Assembly: GCA_027080445.1 (NCBI GenBank)
Contig: JALWRY010000257.1
Span: forward strand, 1 to 5,523
Length of the DNA stretch: 5,523 nucleotides
DNA from: Thiohalobacter sp.
GTDB lineage: Bacteria > Pseudomonadota > Gammaproteobacteria > DSM-19610
Reading direction: 5' to 3'
Part shown: positions 1-5,373 of the stretch, piece after piece
Layout: every line of letters begins with the position of its first letter
Position numbering within the stretch: the stretch's first letter is position 1
Made by a program: the position numbers and the translations under genes
Notes under the pieces: generated by a model
Seen by the model: the letters and a program-made list of their open reading frames with translations, nothing else
Told to the model about the DNA's origin: nothing
Databases searched by the model: none

Positions 1-692
1 ACATCTATAAACCCCGCCCCCCGTACGCCGGTGGCACGTCGGGCGACAGCGAGAACGTCACTTAACGAAAGCCCATACTTGACCAGCCGGCGGGAATCAA
101 CCTGAATTTGATACTCCTTCACCTGACCGCCGAATACTGCCACCTTGGACACACCGGGCACGGCAAGCAGGCGTGGCTTGAGCACCCAGTCGGCCAGCGT
201 TCGCAATTCCATCAGCGAGCGCTTTGACGACGTGAGGCCAACCACCAGCACCACACTGGTAGAAGAGGTCAGTGGAGACATTCCGGGAGCCGCCACGCCG
301 CGCGGCATTTGCGTCGCCAGGGTGGTCAGGCGCTCACCCAGATTCTGGCGGTTGCGGTAAATATCACTTTTGGGGTCGAAGGTTACGGTGATAATCGACA
401 GTCCCTGAATTGACTGCGAGCGCAGTGCCCGAATGCCGGGTACCCCGTTGATTGCATTCTCGATCGGCTGGGTCACCAGCACCTCGACCTGTTCCGGTGC
501 CAGCCCGGCTGCCTCCGTCTGGATTGACACCTGGGGCGGTGCAAACTCCGGGAAAACATCGTATCGGGCATCGCTGAACGCGTAAAGGCCATAGCCCGCC
601 AGCAACAGCGTCAGCGTAATCACAACGCCTTTGTAGCGCAGGGAAAAGCCGATAACAGCAGCAAGGAAACCAGTGCGGATAATTTGTTTCAT
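1..692 (-). CDS. Heavy-metal efflux RND permease, CzcA/CusA-like (5' part, runs off window)
   Basis: Inner-membrane proton-driven pump subunit of a tripartite metal efflux system. Translating the reverse complement from the ATG at 692-690 gives 230 uninterrupted codons to the window edge; full-length family members are about 1,030-1,060 residues, so roughly a fifth is present. The N-terminus MKQIIRTGFLAAVIGFSLRY leads into the first transmembrane helix (about residues 20-40). The porter-domain hallmark follows: YDVFPEFAPPQVSIQTEAAG, a PIE...GVPGI stretch, RSQSIQGLS and DIYRNRQ. Later segments VPGVSKVAVFGGQVKEYQI and YGLSLSDVL match the PN1/PN2 porter region of HME-RND proteins. The start codon overlaps the adaptor stop by one base (TGATG) and has only a weak Shine-Dalgarno, so translational coupling is likely. 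The TM4 residues used to predict Zn/Co/Ni versus Cu/Ag transport lie outside the window, so the substrate is unassigned. The DVFPEFAPP sequence is closer in style to the broad CzcA/CusA-annotated family than to E. coli CusA itself. The family assignment is secure. Confidence 0.95.
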   Translation of the reverse strand, partial: MKQIIRTGFLAAVIGFSLRYKGVVITLTLLLAGYGLYAFSDARYDVFPEFAPPQVSIQTEAAGLAPEQVEVLVTQPIENAINGVPGIRALRSQSIQGLSIITVTFDPKSDIYRNRQNLGERLTTLATQMPRGVAAPGMSPLTSSTSVVLVVGLTSSKRSLMELRTLADWVLKPRLLAVPGVSKVAVFGGQVKEYQIQVDSRRLVKYGLSLSDVLAVARRATGVRGAGFID

Positions 693-1729
693 CAGTCTTC
701 GTCACCCGCCTGTATCTGGCCCCGCAGCTCTTCCGAAAGCAATGTCTGAACCCCTCTCACAACAACGGATACGGCACCGAGCTGTGGAACAAACCAGCCC
801 TCCGAAATCGCTATTGCCCCAATAAGCTCGCGCCGCACAAATTGGTCCGGTGCGCTCTGGACATAGAACCATCCCTTGCCCTGCCACCAGACGACGCTTG
901 ATTCAGGGATCACGGCCCCCGTTTCCTCCGGTCCGATTGGCAAGCGGGTTGTCAGCGTCGTACCGGGGAGCAACCCTGTTGCTGCCGCCGAATAGAAAAA
1001 GGCAGGACCCTGCATATGCGGGTCGGCCCGGGGCGAGCGGGAAATCAGTTGAGCTGAACGGAGCCGTCCATCGTCCCGGACGACGCTAACTGTCGCAAGA
1101 GTCATCGACAAGCGGGCACCTGACGGCGCCGCAATTCTAAGCAACACATCCTTTTGCATTGACAGCCGCCGAAAGCGCAACGTATTTTTTATAACCGCCG
1201 AGGTCAACACCGCCCCCCATTGCTGCGCGGCACTATGCCGCAGGGCGTCGACGGCGGATTGTGCTGTGGTCACTGTTGCCTCATCATTACGCAAAGTTAC
1301 TTCAGCTGCCTGCAGCACCTTATCGGAGATATTCCGGTCATCACCATGTAGTGCCTTGAGCCGCTCATATTCCCGACGTGACGCGTGCAGTGCGGATTTC
1401 GCTTTGTCAAGCTGTGCTGCCTTTTCCACATATTGACTACGCAGGTCAATCAATCCCAATGGTGACAAAACCACTGCCAATGCACCGATATCCGCGTGCC
1501 GGGTCCCCGGTGTTGCTGCAGCCACGGCAAGATCGGCGCGTTTTTGCGTCGCTGCATCGAAAATAACGACCGGTCCGCCCGCGTCATTTTCCACCCGCAA
1601 CGGCACCTTGACAGGCTCTTCGCGCTGTTGTTCCAGAGCAAGCTCTTCACGTCCCTCGATAAATCCCCACACAACAAGGACTGACACCGCTATCATTACG
1701 ACAAAAAAGGTTGCTGATTTCATCTTCAT
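692..1729 (-). CDS. Periplasmic adaptor (membrane fusion protein) of metal RND efflux pump, CzcB-like, reduced lipoyl region
   Basis: Adaptor bridging the RND permease and the outer-membrane channel, 345 residues. Residues 6-23 form one hydrophobic helix (signal anchor or Sec signal) with no lipobox. Residues 54-72 (VVIFDAATQKRADLAVAA) resemble the CzcB-type pre-barrel strand. Residues about 97-172 are a charged alpha-helical hairpin with its turn near LKALHGDDRNISD. Residues 194-270 fit the beta-barrel, and 273-338 fit the membrane-proximal domain (VIPESSVVWWQGKGWFYV ... FVRREL ... VVVRGVQTLLSEELRG). The usual lipoyl half-motifs flanking the hairpin (a glycine-rich V..G..V..G strand before it, an APfdGvV strand after it) are not recognisable. 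No His- or Met-rich metal site is obvious. The gene sits 9 bases after the outer-membrane-factor stop, with AAGGGG five bases before the ATG, and overlaps the permease start. Family membership rests on the C-terminal half plus gene order. Confidence 0.9.
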   Translation of the reverse strand: MKMKSATFFVVMIAVSVLVVWGFIEGREELALEQQREEPVKVPLRVENDAGGPVVIFDAATQKRADLAVAAATPGTRHADIGALAVVLSPLGLIDLRSQYVEKAAQLDKAKSALHASRREYERLKALHGDDRNISDKVLQAAEVTLRNDEATVTTAQSAVDALRHSAAQQWGAVLTSAVIKNTLRFRRLSMQKDVLLRIAAPSGARLSMTLATVSVVRDDGRLRSAQLISRSPRADPHMQGPAFFYSAAATGLLPGTTLTTRLPIGPEETGAVIPESSVVWWQGKGWFYVQSAPDQFVRRELIGAIAISEGWFVPQLGAVSVVVRGVQTLLSEELRGQIQAGDED

Positions 1730-1734
1730 GTTTT

Positions 1735-1740
1735 CCCCTT
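1735..1740 (-). promoter_or_regulatory. Shine-Dalgarno of adaptor gene overlapping the upstream stop codon
   Basis: On the minus strand AAGGGG lies five bases before the adaptor ATG at 1729, and its AA belongs to the TAA stop of the outer-membrane-factor gene. This strong site fixes the start at 1729 rather than the in-frame ATG two codons later (Met3). Close packing of stop, ribosome site and start points to co-translation within one mRNA. Confidence 0.8.
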
Positions 1741-3136
1741 AGCGAAGTTGTTTTAACGTGACGGCTTGCGGCACAGCGGGAATCAGGGCGTCAGCACCTA
1801 ACGGCAAACGCAGGGCATCCTCCAGCCGCCCGAGGATTTGCTGTGCCTGCTTCAAGACATTGACCCGTGCCAACTCGGCGGTCACGGTTTCATATTGCGC
1901 GCTCAGCAGTGCCAGACGATCCGCTTCACCTGCCCTGCAGGCTGCCCTGACGGCATGTTCTTTTTTCCGTTGATTGCGAAGCAGGGCATCGGCTGTTTCA
2001 AGCATATGAGTGACATGACCATAGCCTGCCAACGCCTGTTCCAGTTCTGCGATCGCCCTGGCCTGAACAGCCAGAAAAATCGCTGCGGCCTTTTTCCGGT
2101 TTGCTTCGGCCTCGGCAATAGGGCCTTGATTATGGTTGAACAACGGCAGCACCAGGGATAGCCCAAGTGACCATTTCTTCTCACCGGCGTCCCAGAGGTA
2201 GCTTGGGCCAAGAGAAATATCAGGATATTGTTTGGCAATCTCCAATTGCAACGCAGACTGGCTCGCCGCGTAATCCGCCAATGCGGCAAGGACATCGGGT
2301 CGGTACAACAAAGCCTGACGTCGAAGATCTGCGGACGGCAAGTCGGCAACTGACGGAAGCAGATCAAACGCATCGAAAGAAATGTCTAACTCTTTGATAG
2401 CATTGACAGGCACCCCGACCGAGGCCGCGAGCAGGGCAATATTCCCGGCCCGTTCTGTCTGATTTTTTTGCAAGGAAAGTGTGGCCTGGTTGAGGGCAAG
2501 ATGAGCCCGGGTGATTTCCGGACGGGAGATAAATCCAACCGCAAATCGTCGCTCTAATGATCGGACTATCTCCTGCTGGAGTTCCCTTTGCCGACCCATC
2601 AAATCATCAATGGGGTAGGCAGCCAGGAGGCTGGACCGCACGTGACTTCGTACTTGCCATAATGTATCTGCCTCACGAAGTCTTGCGGCCCGCGCAAGAT
2701 GCTGTGCCTGTTGAATACGATAATCTCGCTTGCCCGCCGTCTCGATCGGGACCCTAATTCCCAGGCCATTGGTCCAGGGGGAAATGCCCCCGGAGGCATC
2801 CGTGTTATACTCGGAAGACGCAGATATCGCGGGATTTGGCCGCGCCCCTGCCGTGATGACACCGGCTTGTGCAAGCAGACTGCGGGCATGGGCCACATCA
2901 ATACCGGGTTGGAAATAGTAGGCCGCCAGGGTGAGCGTCGCAAGGGTCCATGATTTTGGTGGCCAGGGTGTGATCGCGTGGTTCAGAGTGTGCTCAAAAA
3001 ACTGTCGGACGTTGGAACTGATGAGGCTGCGTGATTCGAACGTCACTTGCCGCGCCTCGGGATTAAGCGGTTTCGGGGTGAAGCTCGCACAGCCGCTGAG
3101 CCACACTACCAGGCAGATAATCAACAGGCGTTTCAT
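1739..3136 (-). CDS. Outer-membrane factor lipoprotein, CzcC/TolC family
   Basis: Outer-membrane channel subunit that exports ions received from the RND pump, 465 residues, typical for CzcC-type proteins. The N-terminus MKRLLIICLVVWLSGC is a lipoprotein signal: positive start, hydrophobic core, lipobox LSGC with acylated Cys16. Two outer-membrane-efflux repeats follow. The first is about residues 75-245, with ARPNP at 99-102, the strand VPIETAGKRDYRIQQA at 129-144, and helical LERRFAVGFISRPEITRAHLAL. The second is about 268-440, with YRPDVLAALADYAASQSALQ at 278-297, YPDISLGPSYLWD, LSLVLPLFNHNQGPIAEAEA at 327-346, and the closing helix ending LGRLEDALRLPLG. These are signature segments of metal RND channels. 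It is first of three genes in the order OMF-adaptor-permease (C-B-A as in czcCBA). The start at 3136 is chosen because it alone gives the signal peptide, although its Shine-Dalgarno is unusually far away (GGAGA, 14 bases); see the mini-leader. Confidence 0.93.
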   Translation of the reverse strand: MKRLLIICLVVWLSGCASFTPKPLNPEARQVTFESRSLISSNVRQFFEHTLNHAITPWPPKSWTLATLTLAAYYFQPGIDVAHARSLLAQAGVITAGARPNPAISASSEYNTDASGGISPWTNGLGIRVPIETAGKRDYRIQQAQHLARAARLREADTLWQVRSHVRSSLLAAYPIDDLMGRQRELQQEIVRSLERRFAVGFISRPEITRAHLALNQATLSLQKNQTERAGNIALLAASVGVPVNAIKELDISFDAFDLLPSVADLPSADLRRQALLYRPDVLAALADYAASQSALQLEIAKQYPDISLGPSYLWDAGEKKWSLGLSLVLPLFNHNQGPIAEAEANRKKAAAIFLAVQARAIAELEQALAGYGHVTHMLETADALLRNQRKKEHAVRAACRAGEADRLALLSAQYETVTAELARVNVLKQAQQILGRLEDALRLPLGADALIPAVPQAVTLKQLR

Positions 3137-3147
3137 ATTCGTTTCAT
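3133..3147 (-). other. Possible four-codon leader ORF (MKRI-stop) overlapping the OMF start
   Basis: On the minus strand, ATG AAA CGA ATA TGA begins at 3147, and its TGA overlaps the ATG of the outer-membrane-factor gene (ATGA at 3136-3133). The only good Shine-Dalgarno, GGAGA at 3155-3151, is three bases from this ATG but 14 from the true one. The ATGAAACG octamer occurs at both starts, 11 bases apart, so the mini-ORF may be a small duplication of the start region. Ribosomes could start here, stop, and reinitiate on the main gene. Whether it is translated is unknown. Confidence 0.3.
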
Positions 3148-3150
3148 AAT

Positions 3151-3155
3151 TCTCC
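3151..3155 (-). promoter_or_regulatory. Shine-Dalgarno GGAGA upstream of OMF gene
   Basis: GGAGA on the minus strand is the only purine-rich ribosome-binding candidate near the outer-membrane-factor start. It is three bases from the ATG at 3147 and 14 bases from the ATG at 3136. Neither spacing is the usual 5-9, so start choice here is not decided by this site alone. It lies next to a small CCGG...CCGG stem possibility (3154-3167) too weak to call a structure. Confidence 0.5.
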
Positions 3156-3190
3156 GGGCTTCACCGGGCAGTGCTTGTGTTTACCGGCGT

Positions 3191-3234
3191 AGTATAAGCA
3201 GGCAAGAATGACGGGAAAGTGACAATAACCTGAC
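3191..3234 (-). promoter_or_regulatory. Probable activator-dependent promoter of the efflux operon with three 11-bp direct repeats
   Basis: Reading the minus strand, GTCA occurs at 3234-3231, 3223-3220 and 3212-3209, exactly 11 bases apart each time. Twelve bases after the last GTCA comes TATACT (3196-3191), a five-of-six match to the -10 consensus. The -35 position holds only CTTTCC, so the promoter should need an activator. Tandem 11-bp repeats replacing the -35 region are the known arrangement for OmpR/PhoB-family regulators, and one such regulator is encoded just upstream. Transcription would start near 3184, giving a leader of about 48 bases before the OMF ATG. The motif also resembles a Pho box (TGTCA repeats at 11 bp), so PhoB control is an alternative. 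No binding data are available. Confidence 0.6.
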
Positions 3235-3244
3235 CATTTGGTCA
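3231..3244. repeat. Perfect 6-2-6 inverted repeat between kinase and OMF genes
   Basis: TGACCATTTGGTCA on the plus strand is a perfect dyad with 6-base arms and a two-base centre. It begins 4 bases past the last base of the kinase stop codon in the direction of transcription, and one arm contains the first of the three GTCA half-sites. It is not followed by a T-run, and a two-base loop would not form a good hairpin, so a terminator is unlikely. A protein-binding dyad is more plausible. Confidence 0.55.
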
Positions 3245-3247
3245 TCT

Positions 3248-4672
3248 TCACATATGCTGAATGGGGAATGTCAGCGTGACGGTTGTGCCCTGACCGGATT
3301 CGCTATCAATCGAAACGGATCCATTATGCAACTGCATGATGGATCTGACGATGGCAAGACCGAGGCCGGCGCTTTGCCCCTGTCGCGACCGGGCGCCGTC
3401 AATACGGTAGAAGCGATCGAAAATACGCGGCATATATTCTGGCGCTATCCCGCACCCGGTATCGCTCACACTGATGTTAACGGTATGGTTCCGGGTTGTC
3501 TGCGCCTCGACGGTGACGCGTCCACCATCTGGCGTATGACGCAACGCATTTGCCACAATATTTCCCAATGCCCGGCGCAAGAGGCTGGAATCCGCCACGG
3601 CCATATGCCCGTTTCCCCCGCAAACAAGGGTGATTCCAAGCTCGTCGGCCATGGCCTGATAAAAAGCACACACGGCCTCAATTTCCTGAGCAAGGTCCAA
3701 AGACTGCTTCTCCAGTTGTTTGTCCGGTTGTTCAGTGGAGGCCAGAAACAGTAGCCCATTCACCAGATGGGACAGGCGTTCATACTCATCCACTGCGGAT
3801 TCTATACATGCCCGATAATCCCCAGGCGAGCGCTCCCTTGACAGAACGATCTCTGCTTCCCCGCGAAGAACATGGAGCGGCGTGCGTAATTCATGGGCAA
3901 TATCCGCCGAAAAACGCGAGATGCGAACAAACGAATCTTCCAGTCGAGCCAGCAGGTGATCAAAATTTGTCGCAAGCCTACGCAGCTCCGCAGGCCAGAC
4001 TTCGTCACCAACCCGTCGGTGCAGATGCCCTGCACCCAAATCATCGACAATCGCGGCTAGACGAGAGGCGGGCTGCAACCCCCGGCGGGCAATGAAATAA
4101 CCTGTGACGATAGCCACCACCAGGACGAAGGCGACGACCAGCAGTAACGTGCTCCGGTAGGCCACCAGAAATTGTTCGTCTTTCAAGAGGCTCATGGCCG
4201 CATTCACCGTGTAACGTGAACCTGTCTCGAAACTGGCAGACATCATGCGGTAGGGCTTTCCATCTCCGGCGACCCAATCCCGTCCGTGCTCATCGGCTGG
4301 AAGCTGTACTCCGGTGAACGGGGTGTTACCGTCATCTGTGACGCCGGACACAGGGCTTTCTGCGATGATGTCGCCCTGCCCGTTCAGCACCCGCAGATGG
4401 ATACCGCGAAACGTAGTGGCCTCCTGTTCGACTTCCTCGCGCAACGCTGCATAGTCATCATGGTGGAGCAACAGCACAGCACGCACCTCGGCAAGCTTTG
4501 CCGCAAGGAGCTTGTCATCCTCCTCGCGGAGGTGGTTCACAGCCACCCAATATAATATACCGCCGGCAGAAGCGATCAGGACAACACTGAGCAGCGTGTA
4601 CCAGGCGGTAAGGCGGATGGCAATGGACCCCCCTTTTGCAGTATTTTCTTCAGTCATGTTCATCCAGAACAT
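3248..4672 (-). CDS. Heavy-metal sensor histidine kinase, CusS/CopS-like
   Basis: Inner-membrane sensor of a two-component system, 474 residues, usual length for this family. TM1 is about residues 22-44, a periplasmic sensor region about 45-172, TM2 about 173-194, HAMP about 195-248 (RRGLQPASRLA ... LGAGHLHRRV). The dimerisation/phosphoacceptor domain has HELRTP with His260. The ATPase domain shows the N box (Asn371, Asn375 in NIVANALRHT), G1 DTGCGI (404-409), F box FDRFYR (418-423) and G2 GLGLAIV (436-442), so the catalytic set is complete. Candidate metal ligands in the periplasmic region are His47, His70-His71, His92, His129 and Met143-Met144; E. coli CusS likewise uses His and Met residues, but residue equivalence is not shown. 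The start at 4672 is preferred because AGGGA lies six bases upstream; Met4 and Met6 are alternatives. It overlaps the regulator gene by 23 bases, so the two are cotranscribed. Confidence 0.95.
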   Translation of the reverse strand: MFWMNMTEENTAKGGSIAIRLTAWYTLLSVVLIASAGGILYWVAVNHLREEDDKLLAAKLAEVRAVLLLHHDDYAALREEVEQEATTFRGIHLRVLNGQGDIIAESPVSGVTDDGNTPFTGVQLPADEHGRDWVAGDGKPYRMMSASFETGSRYTVNAAMSLLKDEQFLVAYRSTLLLVVAFVLVVAIVTGYFIARRGLQPASRLAAIVDDLGAGHLHRRVGDEVWPAELRRLATNFDHLLARLEDSFVRISRFSADIAHELRTPLHVLRGEAEIVLSRERSPGDYRACIESAVDEYERLSHLVNGLLFLASTEQPDKQLEKQSLDLAQEIEAVCAFYQAMADELGITLVCGGNGHMAVADSSLLRRALGNIVANALRHTPDGGRVTVEAQTTRNHTVNISVSDTGCGIAPEYMPRIFDRFYRIDGARSRQGQSAGLGLAIVRSIMQLHNGSVSIDSESGQGTTVTLTFPIQHM

Positions 4673-5324
4673 ACCCGATCCCTCGCAGGGTATGAATTAA
4701 CTTTTGTTGATCAGGGCCATCAACTTTCCGGCGCAACCTGCGGATGGCAACATCAATTACATTGCTGTCAACATCAAAGTTCATGTCCCAGAGCTGCTCG
4801 GCAAGCCGTGTACGGGTCAACACCTCCCTCGCATGGCGCAATAGATATTCCAGCAAACGGTATTCCTGGGGGGCGAGATTCAGCGGCTCCCCGGCTCGGG
4901 AGGCCCGGTGTCGTGACAAGTCCATTTCAAGATCGGCAAATCTCAGAACCAGTTCCTGCCGTGCGGTTCCCCGTCGCAGCAGGTTTCGCACACGTGCCAG
5001 CAACTCCGAAAAAGCGAACGGTTTGACCAGATAATCATCCGCTCCCAGACGGAAACCCTTAACCCGCTCGGAAACCGCATCCAAAGCTGTAAGAACAAGA
5101 ACATGTTGTTCAGGACGATATGTTCGAATTTCCCGAAGTACCGACCAGCCGTCTTGTATCGGCAGCATAATATCAAGTATAATTACATCATAGTCCCCGG
5201 TCATGGCCAGATGCAGTCCATCCTCGCCGTCGACAGCAACCTCGACGATAAAAGCTTCCTCAGTGAAGCCCTGTTTGACGAAAGCAGCCGTTTTAGGTTC
5301 GTCCTCTACAAGCAAAATTTTCAT
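4650..5324 (-). CDS. OmpR/PhoB-family response regulator, CusR/CopR-like heavy-metal regulator
   Basis: Cytoplasmic transcription factor, 224 residues, full length for the subfamily. Receiver domain about 1-115: acidic pocket Glu8-Asp9 (VEDEPKTA), phosphoacceptor Asp51 in IILDIMLP, switch Thr79 (VLTA), and Lys101 in the KPF turn. The KTAAFVKQGFTEE opening and GADDYLVKPFAFSELLARVR stretch are characteristic of the CusR/CopR/SilR group. The winged-helix DNA-binding domain is about 127-222, with recognition helix SNVIDVAIRRLRRKV (187-201) and wing HTLRGIGYVL (212-221). The ATG at 5324 is preceded by AAGAAGA six bases upstream. Its stop lies inside the kinase gene. Its likely target is the repeat array 3209-3234 in front of the efflux operon, and possibly its own promoter at about 5385-5409. 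All residues needed for phosphorylation are present. Confidence 0.95.
   Translation of the reverse strand: MKILLVEDEPKTAAFVKQGFTEEAFIVEVAVDGEDGLHLAMTGDYDVIILDIMLPIQDGWSVLREIRTYRPEQHVLVLTALDAVSERVKGFRLGADDYLVKPFAFSELLARVRNLLRRGTARQELVLRFADLEMDLSRHRASRAGEPLNLAPQEYRLLEYLLRHAREVLTRTRLAEQLWDMNFDVDSNVIDVAIRRLRRKVDGPDQQKLIHTLRGIGYVLDEHD
4679..4683 (-). promoter_or_regulatory. Shine-Dalgarno AGGGA that favours the longest kinase start
   Basis: AGGGA on the minus strand is six bases from the ATG at 4672 and lies within the regulator's coding sequence. The alternative kinase starts at 4663 (Met4) and 4657 (Met6) have only a short GG within or beside their spacing window. This supports the 23-base overlap, though all three ATGs could be used. 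Confidence 0.55.
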
Positions 5325-5373
5325 GGTAAATCTTCTTGGGTGCAGCAGATAACCAGCTTACACTGTAGATGCA

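Noticed and set aside
1..692. Truncated or pseudogene permease
   Set aside because: The reading frame is intact to the edge; incompleteness is due to the window boundary.
364..705. 113-codon minus-strand frame with Cys/Arg-rich translation
   Set aside because: Out-of-frame reading of the permease gene; the frame starting at 692 gives a clear RND protein through the whole stretch.
1838..2161. 107-codon plus-strand frame antisense to the OMF gene
   Set aside because: No start signals or recognisable motifs; lies wholly within a confident gene.
1903..2373. 156-codon minus-strand frame inside the outer-membrane-factor gene
   Set aside because: Alternate-frame shadow; the OMF frame carries all family motifs across this region.
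3154..3167. Hairpin CCGG...CCGG or riboswitch in the OMF leader
   Set aside because: Only a four-base stem; the 48-base leader is too short and unstructured for a known riboswitch.
3231..3244. Rho-independent terminator after the kinase gene
   Set aside because: The dyad has a two-base centre, is not GC-rich, and lacks a T-run on the minus strand (next bases are GGTTATTG).
3254..3754. 166-codon plus-strand open frame opposite the kinase ATPase domain
   Set aside because: It is exactly antisense to conserved kinase motifs, has no ribosome site or recognisable domain, and the minus-strand kinase is unmistakable.
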